Notes: generated from the letters alone by a model not told the origin. A DNA stretch of 64,000 bases from Peiella sedimenti (GCF_030504955.1 NZ_JAUKTR010000006.1:1-64000), one strand, 5' to 3'. Positions 18,847 to 29,710 are shown, counted from the first letter of the stretch. Program-made: numbers and translations.

Positions 18847-19215
18847 GTGGCTCGTATCGCTGGCGTCAACATTCCGACCAACAAGCGCGTGCTCATCGCG
18901 CTGCAATACATCCATGGGATCGGCTCGCGCTCGGCCCAGGACATCCTGAACAAGGTCGGCATCGACCAGTCGCGTCGCGTCAACGAACTGACCGACGCCG
19001 AGGTGTTGCAGATCCGCGAGACCATCGACCGCGACTTCACCGTCGAGGGCGATCTGCGTCGCGAAACTTCGATGAACATCAAGCGCCTGATGGACCTGGC
19101 CTGCTATCGCGGCCTGCGTCACCGCAAGGGCCTGCCCGTGCGGGGTCAGCGCACCCACACCAACGCCCGGACCCGCAAGGGCCCGGCCAAGCCGATCGCC
19201 GGCAAGAAGAAGTAA
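18847..19215 (+). CDS. rpsM: 30S ribosomal protein S13 (GTG start)
   Basis: From the GTG at 18847 the protein has 122 aa and opens (M)[20 protein letters not shown], exactly the normal S13 start. An ATG at 18820 lies upstream but would add nine residues unlike S13. The helix-two-turn-helix segment [18 protein letters not shown] and the Arg/Lys-rich tail [12 protein letters not shown] that touches P-site tRNA are present. AGAGAG just upstream may act as the ribosome binding site. Confidence 0.96.
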   Translation: MARIAGVNIPTNKRVLIALQYIHGIGSRSAQDILNKVGIDQSRRVNELTDAEVLQIRETIDRDFTVEGDLRRETSMNIKRLMDLACYRGLRHRKGLPVRGQRTHTNARTRKGPAKPIAGKKK

Positions 19216-19233
19216 GCTAGGGGTCTTCGACAC

Positions 19234-19623
19234 ATGGCCAAGGAGCCGGCGCGCGTTAAGAAGCGCGAGCGCAAGAACATCACCTCGGGCGTGGCGCATG
19301 TGAACGCCTCGTTCAACAACACCATGGTGACGATCACCGACGCTCAGGGGAACGCCATCTCCTGGTCCAGCGCCGGCATGATGGGCTTCAAGGGGTCGCG
19401 TAAGTCGACGCCCTACGCCGCCCAGATGGCCGCCGAAGACGCTGGCCGCAAGGCCATGGAGCACGGCGTCCGCACCCTGGAAGTAAACGTTTCGGGCCCC
19501 GGTTCGGGCCGCGAGTCGGCTCTGCGCGCGCTGCAGTCGGTGGGGATGACCATCACCACCATCCGCGACGTGACGCCGATCCCGCACAACGGCTGCCGCC
19601 CGCCCAAGCGCCGTCGGGTCTAA
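19234..19623 (+). CDS. rpsK: 30S ribosomal protein S11
   Basis: The 129-aa protein has [40 protein letters not shown] and the end [16 protein letters not shown], the S11 signature. It lies on the platform near the E site, partnered by S6/S18. It follows rpsM after 18 nt and precedes rpoA with an 86-nt gap. Confidence 0.98.
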   Translation: MAKEPARVKKRERKNITSGVAHVNASFNNTMVTITDAQGNAISWSSAGMMGFKGSRKSTPYAAQMAAEDAGRKAMEHGVRTLEVNVSGPGSGRESALRALQSVGMTITTIRDVTPIPHNGCRPPKRRRV

Positions 19624-19643
19624 TACCCGATCGCGATTTTCTG

Positions 19644-19690
19644 CGCCGGCCGGTGGCCGTCTGGGCATGACCCGGGCGACCCGGCCGGCG
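19644..19690 (+). promoter_or_regulatory. Long hairpin in the rpsK-rpoA gap
   Basis: CGCCGGCCGG (19644-19653) is perfectly complementary to CCGGCCGGCG (19681-19690). The 27-nt loop contains a further GGG/CCC pairing. No T-tract follows; the rpoA ribosome binding site (GAGGGA) comes 14 nt later. It may control rpoA translation or message processing. Confidence 0.5.
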
Positions 19691-19709
19691 AAACCCGTTT
19701 GAGGGACAC

Positions 19710-20726
19710 ATGATCGAAAGAAACTGGCAAGAGCTCATCCGTCCCGAGAAGCCCCAGGTCGAGCCTGGCTCCGACCCGCAGCGCAAGGCGCGTCTGGTCG
19801 CCGAGCCGCTGGAGCGGGGCTTCGGCGTGACGCTGGGCAACGCGCTGCGACGCGTGCTGCTGTCGTCGCTGCAGGGCGCGGCCGTCACGGGCATCCAGAT
19901 CGACGGCGTGGTGCATGAGTTCTCGTCGATGGAAGGCGTCCGCGAGGACGTCGTGGACATCGTCCTGAACATCAAGCAGCTGGCGCTGCGCATGCACGCC
20001 GAGGGCCCCAAGCGCGTGACCCTGCGCGCCACCGGCCCCGGACCGGTCACCGCCAGCCAGATCGAGGCCACGGCCGACATCGAGGTTCTGAATCCGGATC
20101 ACGTGATCTGCACGCTGGACGACGGCGCCTCCATCCGCATGGAGCTGACCATCGCCAACGGCAAGGGCTATGTCCCGGCCGAGATGAACCGTCCCGAGGA
20201 CGCCCCGATCGGCATGATCTCGGTCGACGCCCTCTACTCGCCGGTCAAGCGCGTGGCCTATCGCGTCGAGCCGACCCGTCAGGGCCAGTCGCTCGACTAT
20301 GACAAGCTGATCATGGAAGTGGAGACCAACGGCGCCGTGGCGCCGGTGGACGCCGTGGCCTACGCCGCCCGCATCCTGCAGGACCAGCTGCAGATGTTCA
20401 TCACCTTCGAAGAGCCCAAGCAGCCCGTCGCCGACGAAGGCAAGCCGGAGCTGCCGTTCAACCCGGCCCTGCTGAAGAAGGTGGACGAGCTGGAGCTGTC
20501 GGTCCGTTCGGCCAACTGCCTGAAGAACGACAACATCGTCTATATCGGCGACCTGATCCAGAAGTCCGAGAACGAGATGCTGCGGACCCCGAACTTCGGC
20601 CGCAAGTCTCTGAACGAAATCAAGGAGGTCCTGGCCTCCATGGGCCTGTCGCTGGGCATGGACGTGCCGAACTGGCCGCCGGAGAACATCGACGATCTGG
20701 CCAAGAAGTTCGACGACCAGATCTGA
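19710..20726 (+). CDS. rpoA: DNA-directed RNA polymerase subunit alpha
   Basis: The 338-aa protein has the N-terminal dimerisation domain ([59 protein letters not shown]) and the C-terminal domain that binds UP elements and activators ([40 protein letters not shown]). Length is standard. A strong terminator follows, before rplQ. Confidence 0.98.
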   Translation: MIERNWQELIRPEKPQVEPGSDPQRKARLVAEPLERGFGVTLGNALRRVLLSSLQGAAVTGIQIDGVVHEFSSMEGVREDVVDIVLNIKQLALRMHAEGPKRVTLRATGPGPVTASQIEATADIEVLNPDHVICTLDDGASIRMELTIANGKGYVPAEMNRPEDAPIGMISVDALYSPVKRVAYRVEPTRQGQSLDYDKLIMEVETNGAVAPVDAVAYAARILQDQLQMFITFEEPKQPVADEGKPELPFNPALLKKVDELELSVRSANCLKNDNIVYIGDLIQKSENEMLRTPNFGRKSLNEIKEVLASMGLSLGMDVPNWPPENIDDLAKKFDDQI

Positions 20727-20752
20727 TCCCTGGGGCTGTAATCAGGGTCCGC

Positions 20753-20793
20753 AAAGGCCGGGACGCAAGGCGCGTCCCGGCCTTTCGCCTTTT
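20753..20793 (+). terminator. Strong intrinsic terminator between rpoA and rplQ
   Basis: A perfect 14-bp stem pairs 20753-20766 (AAAGGCCGGGACGC) with 20772-20785 (GCGTCCCGGCCTTT) across a 5-nt loop. CGCCTTTTTAT follows. This is a full Rho-independent terminator shape in the middle of what is usually one alpha operon. Confidence 0.8.
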
Positions 20794-20957
20794 TATAGAG
20801 GCGGCGTTTCGAAAGCGGCGCGGCCTCCCCGGCGGGAAAGACCCAAGACCTTGTCTCTCCGGGATCGGCCCTCATCCGAGGGTCGACGTTCGGGCCGGGC
20901 CCGCGCCATTCCGGCGTGCGGCCTTCGCGTCCGAGCCTGTTTTTGGAGACGACTGAC

Positions 20958-21374
20958 ATGCGCCACGGTAATGCGCACCGCAAACTCGGCCGCACCACGG
21001 CCCACCGCACCGCCATGTTCGCCAACATGGCCGCCTCGCTGATCAAGCACGAGCAGATCACCACGACCCTGCCCAAGGCCAAGGAGCTGCGCCCCTTCGT
21101 CGAGAAGCTGGTGACCCTGGCCAAGAAGGGCGACCTGCACAGCCGCCGCATCGCCATCAGCCGCGTGCGTGACGTGGCCCAGGTGGGCAAGCTGTTCGAC
21201 GTGATCGGCCCCCGCTACGCCGAGCGCAACGGCGGCTACATCCGCATCATGAAGGCCGGCTTCCGCCACGGCGACAACGCTCCGGTGGCGGTCATCGAGT
21301 TCGTCGACCGCGACGAGAGCGCCAAGGGCCAGGACTCCGGCCCGGTCGAGGCCCCGGCCTTCGCCGACGAATAG
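20958..21374 (+). CDS. rplQ: 50S ribosomal protein L17
   Basis: The 138-aa protein begins [20 protein letters not shown] and has [20 protein letters not shown] and [15 protein letters not shown], typical of L17, with an alphaproteobacterial acidic tail. L17 lies at the tunnel exit region. The gap of 231 nt after rpoA contains a terminator, so this gene may use its own promoter; none was clear. A longer in-frame start at 20916 is not needed, because GGAGACGAC precedes ATG 20958. Confidence 0.96.
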   Translation: MRHGNAHRKLGRTTAHRTAMFANMAASLIKHEQITTTLPKAKELRPFVEKLVTLAKKGDLHSRRIAISRVRDVAQVGKLFDVIGPRYAERNGGYIRIMKAGFRHGDNAPVAVIEFVDRDESAKGQDSGPVEAPAFADE

Positions 21375-21401
21375 GCCGTCCCAGACGAAGAGACATTTGC
21401 G

Positions 21402-21435
21402 AAGGCGGCCGGAGCGATCCGGCCGCCTTTCTTCT
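21402..21435 (+). terminator. Terminator ending the ribosomal super-cluster
   Basis: AAGGCGGCCGGA (21402-21413) pairs perfectly with TCCGGCCGCCTT (21418-21429) around a GCGA tetraloop. TCTTCTT follows. It is placed 27 nt after rplQ and is a clear Rho-independent terminator. Confidence 0.88.
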
Positions 21436-21486
21436 TGGGCGCGCTCCGGATAGGCTTTCAGCTCGCGACTTTCGGGGGCGTAGGCC

Positions 21487-22866
21487 ATGCGCGCGATTAT
21501 CCTCTCGCTATTGCTCGTCCTGGGCGGCTGCGCCAGCCAGGCGGGGCCATCCAGTGTCACCGCCGAACCGGCTGATCTGGCGATCACCAACCTGAACGTG
21601 GTCCAGGTCTCCACCGGGACTGTTGTTCCAGCCCAAACTGTCCTGATCGCCGACGGCCGCATCGTCTCCATCCAGGAGGCGGCGAGCCGGCCCGTCGCGG
21701 CCGCGCGGGTGGTGGACGGCGCCGGCGGCTATCTCATCCCCGGCCTGGTCGATGCTCACGCCCACCTGGAGCACGAGCGCAACGCGGAGATGCTCAAGCT
21801 GTTCGTGGGCTACGGCGTCACCACCGTGCGCAGCATGGATGGACGGCCTTACATTCTGGAATGGCGCGACAGGATCGCCGCGGGCGAACTCATCGGTCCG
21901 CGAATCCATACGGCGGGCCCCATTCTCGACGGAGAGTCGCCGATCAGGCGGGACAACACGGTCGTCGCCGATCCGGCCGCCGGCCGCGCCGCCGTCGTCG
22001 CCCAGGCCGCGGCGGGCTACGACTTCATCAAGATCTATGACCGGGTGTCCCCGGCCACGCTCGACGCGATCCTGGATGAGGCCGCCGAACAGTCGATGCG
22101 TGTGGGCGGCCATCCGCCAGACGACGCGCCGATGTCGGATGTCCTGCGCGCCTTCTGGTCCATCGAACACATGACCAGTTTCATGGGCGCGGTGCGCGCA
22201 GAAGGTCCCGAAACGCCCTGGTGGGTCGACAACTGGCTGGGCGCGCCCGTCGACGAGGCGCGGGCCCAGATCCTTGCGGCGGAGCTGGCGGCCTCCGACG
22301 TGTGGGTGGTCCCCACCCTGTGGGAGCGTGAGCGCAGCGCCGCACGGCCCGAAACGCTCGAGACGTGGATGAGCGATCCCGTCCTGGCCCATGTGGGAGA
22401 GGCCGCTCGGGACTTCTGGCGGTCCAGCCTGACCCGCGCCAGCCGTCGCCTGGAGGAGGATGACCGGGCCGCCGCGGCCCGGGGGCATCAGCAGCGCCTG
22501 GCCCTGACGCGCCGCCTGCACGAGGCGGGCGTGCGGCTGGTCGTGGGCACCGACACGCCCAACCCGTTCGTCGTTCCGGGCGAGGCGGCCCATCGCGAAC
22601 TTGAGATGTTCGCCGCGGCGGGTCTGACGCCTTTGGAGGCCCTTCGCGCGGCCACAAGCGGGCCCCTGGAGATGATCTATGGCGAAATGGGCGAGCCGAT
22701 CCGGCCCGGCGCCCGCGCCGATCTGGTCATCCTGGGCGCCAATCCCCTCGAGGACATCGCCGGAACCCGCGACATCCAGGCGGTCGTCCTGGCCGGACAG
22801 CTGTTCGATCGTGACGCCGTGCTAGCCCTCCGCTCAGCTTACGCCGCCTCGGCTGACGCCAGTTGA
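21487..22866 (+). CDS. Amidohydrolase family lipoprotein (imidazolonepropionase-like)
   Basis: The 459-aa protein has a lipoprotein signal (LGGC, Cys15) and an amidohydrolase TIM barrel. Motifs are GAGGYLIPGLVDAHAHLEHE (metal ligands H91 and H93), FIKIYDR with the likely bridging lysine, GGHPP, WSIEHMTS and VVGTDTPNP with the catalytic Asp. The end PGARADLVILGANPLEDI is the usual closing strand. Related proteins are prolidases, imidazolonepropionases and organophosphate-acid lactonases; substrate unknown. Predicted place: outer or inner membrane, facing the periplasm. The stop codon overlaps the next start (TTG at 22863). Confidence 0.82.
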   Translation: MRAIILSLLLVLGGCASQAGPSSVTAEPADLAITNLNVVQVSTGTVVPAQTVLIADGRIVSIQEAASRPVAAARVVDGAGGYLIPGLVDAHAHLEHERNAEMLKLFVGYGVTTVRSMDGRPYILEWRDRIAAGELIGPRIHTAGPILDGESPIRRDNTVVADPAAGRAAVVAQAAAGYDFIKIYDRVSPATLDAILDEAAEQSMRVGGHPPDDAPMSDVLRAFWSIEHMTSFMGAVRAEGPETPWWVDNWLGAPVDEARAQILAAELAASDVWVVPTLWERERSAARPETLETWMSDPVLAHVGEAARDFWRSSLTRASRRLEEDDRAAAARGHQQRLALTRRLHEAGVRLVVGTDTPNPFVVPGEAAHRELEMFAAAGLTPLEALRAATSGPLEMIYGEMGEPIRPGARADLVILGANPLEDIAGTRDIQAVVLAGQLFDRDAVLALRSAYAASADAS

Positions 22867-23330
22867 GCGATCCGGTCCGCATCGTCGCTTACGAGCCGCG
22901 CCACCGCCGCGTCTGGGCCGAGCTCAACGAGGCCTGGATCATCGGCGAGGGTTTCGAGATCGAGCCTAGTGACCGCCTGCTCCTCGACGACCCCGACGGC
23001 CAGATCATTTCCAAGGGCGGCCAGATCTTCATGGCCGAGGACGCGAACGGCGCGCTCGGCTGCGTGGCGGTCAAGCCGATGGCGGACGGAGGTCTGGAGG
23101 TCACCAAGATGACCGTCACGCCCGCCGCCCGCGGCCGCGGCGTCGCGCGCCGCCTGCTGGAGGCCTGCGCCCGGGAGGGCCGCCGGCGGGGCGCCCCGCG
23201 GCTCTGGCTGGAGACCAATTCGCGCCTGACGCCCGCCCTGACGCTCTACCGGTCCTTCGGCTTTGCGGACCTGCCGCGTCAACCTAGCGCCTACGCCCGA
23301 TCAGACGTTCAGATGGAGCTCGGGCTCTAG
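22863..23330 (+). CDS. GNAT family N-acetyltransferase
   Basis: The 155-aa protein has the acetyl-CoA-binding motif VTKMTVTPAARGRGVARRLL (about residues 79-98) and the following LWLETNSRLTPALTLYRSFG, a normal GNAT core. The start is TTG, overlapping the amidohydrolase stop by 4 nt, so translation is probably coupled. The acceptor is unknown. Its stop abuts the convergent ABC permease gene with no spacer. Confidence 0.82.
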   Translation: MSDPVRIVAYEPRHRRVWAELNEAWIIGEGFEIEPSDRLLLDDPDGQIISKGGQIFMAEDANGALGCVAVKPMADGGLEVTKMTVTPAARGRGVARRLLEACAREGRRRGAPRLWLETNSRLTPALTLYRSFGFADLPRQPSAYARSDVQMELGL

Positions 23331-24194
23331 CTATTCCTTCGACAGGTCCTGTCGGCTGAAGGCTAGCAGGGCCAACGCCGCGGGAACGGTCAGCCAGAGC
23401 GCCAGGCTCAGCCAGGCCTTCAGCGCCGTCGCCGCTTCGAGCGAAACGGCCCCCGGCCCCGTCGCCACCAGCGGGCTGCTCAGCATCTGATAGGCCGTGC
23501 CCGGCGAAAGCAGCACCGTCAGCCAGCTGTCCGGCGGAACGCCCATCGGGACCAGCACCGAGGGCAGCGCCGCTTGCACCACGCCGACCACCAGCGGCAC
23601 GAGAAGGGCCGCCATCAGGGATCGGGTCAGAACCGCCGCCAGAAGACTGACCAGGGCGAACTGGATCAGGCGCAGCCACGCCAGGCCGATCAGGCCCAGC
23701 CAGCGCACGACGGCGTCCTCGCCCCCGTCGAAGGTCAACGGGCGGGAGAACACGCCCGCCTGGATCAGGCTGACGGCCACGCCGGCGAGGATCCCGGCGA
23801 TGATCACGACCAGGGCCAGCAGCTTCATCACGCCGATCTTGCCCGAGATCAGGTTGAAGCGGCTGTCGCGGGGAGTCAGCAGCCGCCAGGTCTCCCACCG
23901 GTAGTCGCAGGCGAAGAGGGTGGCGGCGCCCACGGTCAGGAACAGGGCTTCGGGGGCTCCGGCCAGGCTGCTGGCGGTGCGGATCATGGCCTCCATCAGG
24001 TCCAGTTCGCCCCGCATCATCGGCAGGTCGATCTCGGACGCCTGCAACTTGGCGGCGTTGGCCCTCATCACAAGGAAGCCGATGGTGTTGAAGGCCACGG
24101 CGCAGATCGGAGCGAACAGCACGCTCCAGAACAGGACCGCTCGGTTCCTCAGCAGGCGGTAGCCCTCGGCCCGGATCGCATCAATCGGCGGCAT
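23331..24194 (-). CDS. ABC-2 type transporter permease
   Basis: The 287-aa protein has six or so hydrophobic segments (for example VLFWSVLFAPICAVAFNTIG, LLALVVIIAGILAGVAVSLI, FALVSLLAAVLTRSLMAALL and the C-terminal LSLALWLTVPAALALLAF). It is the membrane partner of the ATPase gene that it overlaps by 14 nt. The start at 24194 (MPPIDAIRAEGYRLL) is preferred to an upstream start at 24236, which would add a basic stretch unlike the family. Probable role: export or resistance of the CcmA/NatA type. Confidence 0.75.
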   Translation of the reverse strand: MPPIDAIRAEGYRLLRNRAVLFWSVLFAPICAVAFNTIGFLVMRANAAKLQASEIDLPMMRGELDLMEAMIRTASSLAGAPEALFLTVGAATLFACDYRWETWRLLTPRDSRFNLISGKIGVMKLLALVVIIAGILAGVAVSLIQAGVFSRPLTFDGGEDAVVRWLGLIGLAWLRLIQFALVSLLAAVLTRSLMAALLVPLVVGVVQAALPSVLVPMGVPPDSWLTVLLSPGTAYQMLSSPLVATGPGAVSLEAATALKAWLSLALWLTVPAALALLAFSRQDLSKE

Positions 24195-25083
24195 GGGTCG
24201 TCTCCGCCTGGGTTTCCGAGAAGAAGATGCTCTCAAGGTCGGTCCCGACCCAGCGCGCCTCGATGACCCCGACGCCGTTCTCGACCAGGGCGCGGATCAG
24301 GGCCGGAGCCTCGTCGCGGCCGATGGCGGCCAGGACAGCGCCGTCCTCGCCGGCGCCCTTGGCGCCCAGCACCCCCAGGGCGGCCTCGGGCCGGTCGACC
24401 AGCAGACGCAGGCGCTCGCCCAGCGAGGTCAGCTCGCTGACCGCCCCCTCGCGCACGAGCCGGCCCTTGTTCAGTATGGCGACGCGGTCGCAGACCCGCT
24501 GGACCTCCGCCAGTTGGTGACTGGCCAGGATCACTGTGACGCCGTCCTCGTCGGCCAGCCGCCGGATGAGGGCGCGCATGTCCTGGATGCCGGGCGGGTC
24601 CATGCCGCTGGTGGGCTCATCCAGGATCACCACCTCCGGCCGGTGCAGCAGGGCGGCGGCCACGCCGAGGCGCTGCATCATGCCGACGGAAAAGCCGCGC
24701 ACCCTGCGGTCGGCGGCGTCCGACAGGCCGACACGCTCAAGCCAGCCTGGAATGTCCGCCGCGCGGCCGCCGCCGTGGGCGCGGTCCAGCCAATGCAGCA
24801 CCTGCCGCGCCGTCAGATAGGGCGGAAAGCGCGGCGTCTCGATCATGGAGCCGGTCCGGCGCAGGGTGGGGCGGTCCAGGGCCGATCCGCCCAGCAACGT
24901 CGCTGTGCCTGACGAGGGCCGGATCAGTCCCAGCAGGATGCGGAACAGGGTCGACTTGCCCGCGCCGTTCGGGCCCAGCACGCCATAGACGCCGCCCCTC
25001 GGAATGATCAGGTCAAGGCCGCCCAGCGCCTGCACGGCGCCATACGACTTGGTCAGGCTCTGGGTCTGAACGACATCGGTCAT
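24181..25083 (-). CDS. ABC transporter ATP-binding protein (drug/sodium exporter type)
   Basis: The 300-aa protein has Walker A GPNGAGKST, signature FSVGMMQRL, Walker B VVILDEPTSG and the H-loop ASHQL. The domain after about residue 215 (VREGAVSELTSLGERLRLL onwards) is the accessory domain typical of NatA/CcmA/BcrA exporters. The start at 25083 (MTDVVQTQSLTKSYG) gives the usual N-terminus, but no Shine-Dalgarno is visible, so it could be set differently. It is divergent from the htrA-like gene and forms an operon with the permease. Confidence 0.85.
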   Translation of the reverse strand: MTDVVQTQSLTKSYGAVQALGGLDLIIPRGGVYGVLGPNGAGKSTLFRILLGLIRPSSGTATLLGGSALDRPTLRRTGSMIETPRFPPYLTARQVLHWLDRAHGGGRAADIPGWLERVGLSDAADRRVRGFSVGMMQRLGVAAALLHRPEVVILDEPTSGMDPPGIQDMRALIRRLADEDGVTVILASHQLAEVQRVCDRVAILNKGRLVREGAVSELTSLGERLRLLVDRPEAALGVLGAKGAGEDGAVLAAIGRDEAPALIRALVENGVGVIEARWVGTDLESIFFSETQAETTHAAD

Positions 25084-25202
25084 GGGGGGAGGGTGCCCCT
25101 GCGTCGCGGGGGGGCGCAAGCCCAGGAACGACCGGCATACATGAAGGTTCTGAAACCTCCCGGCCTTGATCCTGTCGAAATCCACGTCAGGATTGGGGGG
25201 AC

Positions 25203-26633
<1,431 letters not shown>

Positions 26634-26664
26634 GTCGTGGGCGACGGGCCGCCTACATAGGCGC

Positions 26665-27993
26665 ATGGCCGACCTGTTCGAGACTGCTGCGCCCGCTTCG
26701 GACGCCGCCCCCACGGGGCCGCTGGCCGACCGGCTGCGCCCACGTTCGCTGGACGAGGTGGTGGGCCAGGACCATCTGCTCGGCCCCTCAGGTCCGATCC
26801 GGCGCATGGTCGAGGGCGGCCGCCTGGGCTCCATGATCCTGTGGGGGCCGCCCGGCACCGGCAAGACCACCATCGCCCGCCTGCTGGCCCAGGCGGCGGG
26901 CTATCGCTTCCAACAGATCTCCGCGGTCTTCTCGGGCGTCGCCGATCTGAAGAAGGCGTTCGAGGCGGCCCGGGCCGCCCGGGCGGCCGGTCAGGCGACC
27001 CTGCTGTTCGTGGACGAAATCCACCGCTTCAACCGCGCTCAGCAGGACGGTTTCCTGCCCTTCGTGGAGGAGGGGATCGTAACCCTGGTGGGCGCGACGA
27101 CCGAGAATCCCTCGTTCGAGCTGAACGGCGCCCTTCTGTCGCGAAGCCAGGTCTTCGTCCTGCGTCGCCTCGACGAACAAGGCCTGGAGCAGTTGCTCCA
27201 GCGCGCCGAGGCGCACGAGGGGCGGGTTCTGCCGGTGGACCCGGCCGCGCGTCAGGCCCTGATCGCCATGGCGGACGGCGACGGGCGGTATCTCTTGACC
27301 CTGGCCGAGGCGCTCTTCGCCCTGCCGGAGGGGGAGGAGCCTCTGGACCCGCAAGGGCTGGCGGGACTGCTTCAGAAGCGGGCGCCCGCCTACGACAAGG
27401 ACCGCGAGGAGCACTACAACCTCATCTCGGCGCTGCATAAGTCGGTGCGGGGCTCGGACCCCGACGCGGCCCTCTACTGGCTGGCCCGCATGCTCCAGGG
27501 CGGCGAGGACCCGCTCTATATCGCCCGGCGGCTGGTGCGCATGGCGGTGGAGGACATCGGCGAGGCCGACCCCCTGTCGCTGCTGGTCGCCAACGCCGCC
27601 AAGGATACGTACGACTTCCTGGGCAGTCCGGAAGGGGAACTGGCGCTCGCCCAGACGGTGGTCCACCTGGCCACCGCGCCCAAGTCCGTGGGGGTCTACA
27701 ACGCCTTCAAGGCCGCCCAGAAGGCGGCGCGCCAGACCGGCTCCCTCATGCCGCCGGCCCACATCCGCAACGCCCCCACCAAGTTGATGAAGCAGTTGGG
27801 CTACGGCGCGGGCTATCAGTACGATCCGGACACGCCCGAGGGCTTCTCCGGCGCGGACTACTTCCCCGACGAGATGGAGCGCCAGACCTTCTATGCCCCG
27901 AAGGGCGAGGGGCATGAGGCCAAGATCAGGGAACGGCTCCAGCGCTGGGCGGCGCTGCGGCGCGCCAGATCCGAACAACCGCCGCAGGGATAG
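26665..27993 (+). CDS. rarA: Replication-associated recombination protein A (AAA+ ATPase)
   Basis: The 442-aa protein has Walker A GPPGTGKTT (residues 61-69), Walker B LLFVDEIHRF, LVGATTENPSFELNGALLSR (sensor 1) and the C-terminal RarA/MgsA domain with YNLISALHKSVRGSDPDAAL, LYIARRLVRMAVEDIG and PPAHIRNAPTKLMKQLGYG. It acts at stalled replication forks. It follows the protease gene after 31 nt; these may be co-transcribed. Confidence 0.95.
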   Translation: MADLFETAAPASDAAPTGPLADRLRPRSLDEVVGQDHLLGPSGPIRRMVEGGRLGSMILWGPPGTGKTTIARLLAQAAGYRFQQISAVFSGVADLKKAFEAARAARAAGQATLLFVDEIHRFNRAQQDGFLPFVEEGIVTLVGATTENPSFELNGALLSRSQVFVLRRLDEQGLEQLLQRAEAHEGRVLPVDPAARQALIAMADGDGRYLLTLAEALFALPEGEEPLDPQGLAGLLQKRAPAYDKDREEHYNLISALHKSVRGSDPDAALYWLARMLQGGEDPLYIARRLVRMAVEDIGEADPLSLLVANAAKDTYDFLGSPEGELALAQTVVHLATAPKSVGVYNAFKAAQKAARQTGSLMPPAHIRNAPTKLMKQLGYGAGYQYDPDTPEGFSGADYFPDEMERQTFYAPKGEGHEAKIRERLQRWAALRRARSEQPPQG

Positions 27994-28020
27994 ATCGCGG
28001 GCGGCGGGCGTTAGCCCTGG

Positions 28021-28395
28021 ATGCTGCCCGACGCATTCCTGAAGGACGGGGCCCTGTTCGTCGCCGTCATTGTGGAGGCGGTCGCCGCCCTGATCATTGC
28101 GGTCGCCGTCGTGGAAGCCCTGTGGCGCACGGCCGTCGCCTTCGGGGGCGAGCTGCGGCCCAGCGGCGGGACCCACGCCGCGCTGAACAAGAAGCTTGAG
28201 ATCCGCCTGCGCCTGGGCCGGTGGCTGACCCTGGCGCTGGAGTTCCTGCTGGCGGCCGACATTCTCAAGACGGCCGTGGCGCCCACCTGGGACGAAATCG
28301 GCAAGCTGGCCGCCATCGCCGCCCTGCGAACGGCGCTGAACTACTTTCTCCAGCGCGAGATCGAAAAGGCCCAGGCCTCTGAAGGCAGCGGTTGA
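28021..28395 (+). CDS. DUF1622 family membrane protein
   Basis: The 124-aa protein has two hydrophobic segments (FVAVIVEAVAALIIAVAVVEA and LTLALEFLLAADILKTAVA) and the conserved end IAALRTALNYFLQREIEKA, typical of DUF1622. The function is unknown. The start at 28021 has no strong ribosome binding site. An 8-bp palindrome (28391-28408) overlaps its stop codon. Confidence 0.75.
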   Translation: MLPDAFLKDGALFVAVIVEAVAALIIAVAVVEALWRTAVAFGGELRPSGGTHAALNKKLEIRLRLGRWLTLALEFLLAADILKTAVAPTWDEIGKLAAIAALRTALNYFLQREIEKAQASEGSG

Positions 28396-28408
28396 ATGGG
28401 CATTCAAC
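28391..28408. repeat. Perfect short palindrome at the DUF1622 stop codon
   Basis: GTTGAATG and CATTCAAC are exact complements separated by GG. It lies 67 nt before the next membrane-protein gene, so it could be an operator or only a weak hairpin; it has no T-tract. Confidence 0.45.
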
Positions 28409-28474
28409 TCAGGGATTGAACGCCTCAAGACTCGAGCGTAGCTTCACCGAACGTCAGTCGGGGAGGGAAAACCA

Positions 28475-28915
28475 ATGACGGATACGACCAAGGCGCCGTG
28501 GCACCTGTGGCTGGTCGGCGGCTTAAGCCTGCTTTGGAATGGCTTTGGCGGCTACGACTTCATCATGACCACGACCCAGGGCGACGCCTACATGCGCAGC
28601 ATGGGCTTCAGCCAGGCGATGATCGACTACTACAACGCCATGCCCACCTGGATGTGGGTTCCGTGGATCCTGGGCGTCTGGGGCGCGGTGCTGGGCTCGA
28701 TCCTGTTGCTGATGCGCCGTCGCTGGGCAGTCCACGCCTTTGTGCTGTCGCTGATCGGCGCGGTGGTCAGCCTGATCTACGGCAAGTTCATGAACCCGCC
28801 GCCGCTCACGCCCGAAATGGCGATGATGGGCTACATGCCGTGGGTCATCGTGGTGATCGCGGCCTTCCTGGCCTGGTACGCCTGGAGCATGAGCAAGAAG
28901 GGCGTCCTGCGCTAA
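28475..28915 (+). CDS. Four-helix hypothetical membrane protein
   Basis: The 146-aa protein has four membrane segments (about residues 10-28, 60-80, 86-104 and 120-138), a Met-rich loop (MRSMGFSQAMIDYYNAMPTW) and a short cytoplasmic KKG end. GGGGAGGG precedes the start. No function is recognised; it resembles short integral membrane proteins widespread in alphaproteobacteria. Confidence 0.65.
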   Translation: MTDTTKAPWHLWLVGGLSLLWNGFGGYDFIMTTTQGDAYMRSMGFSQAMIDYYNAMPTWMWVPWILGVWGAVLGSILLLMRRRWAVHAFVLSLIGAVVSLIYGKFMNPPPLTPEMAMMGYMPWVIVVIAAFLAWYAWSMSKKGVLR

Positions 28916-28969
28916 GCTGATTACGCCTAGGCGCTGGACGCAAGGCCGGGGCGGGCGGCATAGGGAGGC

Positions 28970-29710
28970 GTGACCTTCCAGCCGCCCGTATCCCTGTCCG
29001 AGGCCGAGATCGCCGCCGTGCGCGGTTGGGTTCTGGCCGAGGACGCGCACTTCCTGGCCCTGAACAAGCCATCCGGGCTGTCCAGCCAGGGCGGGCGCAT
29101 CAAGGCCCACACCCTGGATGACCTGTTGTGGGCCTTCGCCCGTTCGAACGGCAAGCGGCCGCACCTCGTCCACCGGCTGGACCGCGACACCTCCGGGGTC
29201 ATCCTGGCCGCGAAGACCAAGCCAGCCGCCGCCTTCCTCGGCAAGGCGCTGGCCGCTGGCCGCTTCAGAAAGACCTATCTGGCCCTGACCGAGGGCCCGC
29301 CGGACCCACCCAAGGGCGAGGTGAAGGGCTGGCTGCGCCGGGCCGAGATCGGGCGGGAAAGCTACATGCGCGTCTGCGCCGAGGGCGACCCGGATGCGGT
29401 CGTCGCCCATAGCCGGTATCGCACGCTCAGCGCGTCACACCATGCGGCCATGATCGAGCTGCAGCCCCTGACCGGCCGCATGCACCAGCTGAGGGTCCAC
29501 ATGGCGCATCTGGGCCGGCCACTGGCGGGCGATGCGCGCTATGGCGGGCCGCTGACCTTGGCGGGGCGGACGGCCCAGCGTTTGATGCTGCACGCGGCCA
29601 GCCTCAGCTTTCCTCACCCTGAGGGCGGCGAGCGGCGCGTCGAGGCGCCCCTGCCGGAGGACTTCCGCGCCCTGGTGGCGGCGGGCTTAGGCGGCGGCGT
29701 CGAGGGCTGA
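28970..29710 (+). CDS. RluA-family pseudouridine synthase (no S4 domain)
   Basis: The 246-aa protein has the catalytic motif HRLDRDTSGVIL (Asp is the nucleophile), LNKPSGLSSQGG before it, and GRMHQLRVHMAHLGRPLAGD after it, all standard for RluA-type enzymes that turn uridine into pseudouridine in rRNA or tRNA. It lacks the N-terminal S4 domain. The start is GTG at 28970 with GGGAGG only about 3 nt upstream. Its last 24 nt overlap the convergent gene. Confidence 0.85.
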   Translation: MTFQPPVSLSEAEIAAVRGWVLAEDAHFLALNKPSGLSSQGGRIKAHTLDDLLWAFARSNGKRPHLVHRLDRDTSGVILAAKTKPAAAFLGKALAAGRFRKTYLALTEGPPDPPKGEVKGWLRRAEIGRESYMRVCAEGDPDAVVAHSRYRTLSASHHAAMIELQPLTGRMHQLRVHMAHLGRPLAGDARYGGPLTLAGRTAQRLMLHAASLSFPHPEGGERRVEAPLPEDFRALVAAGLGGGVEG

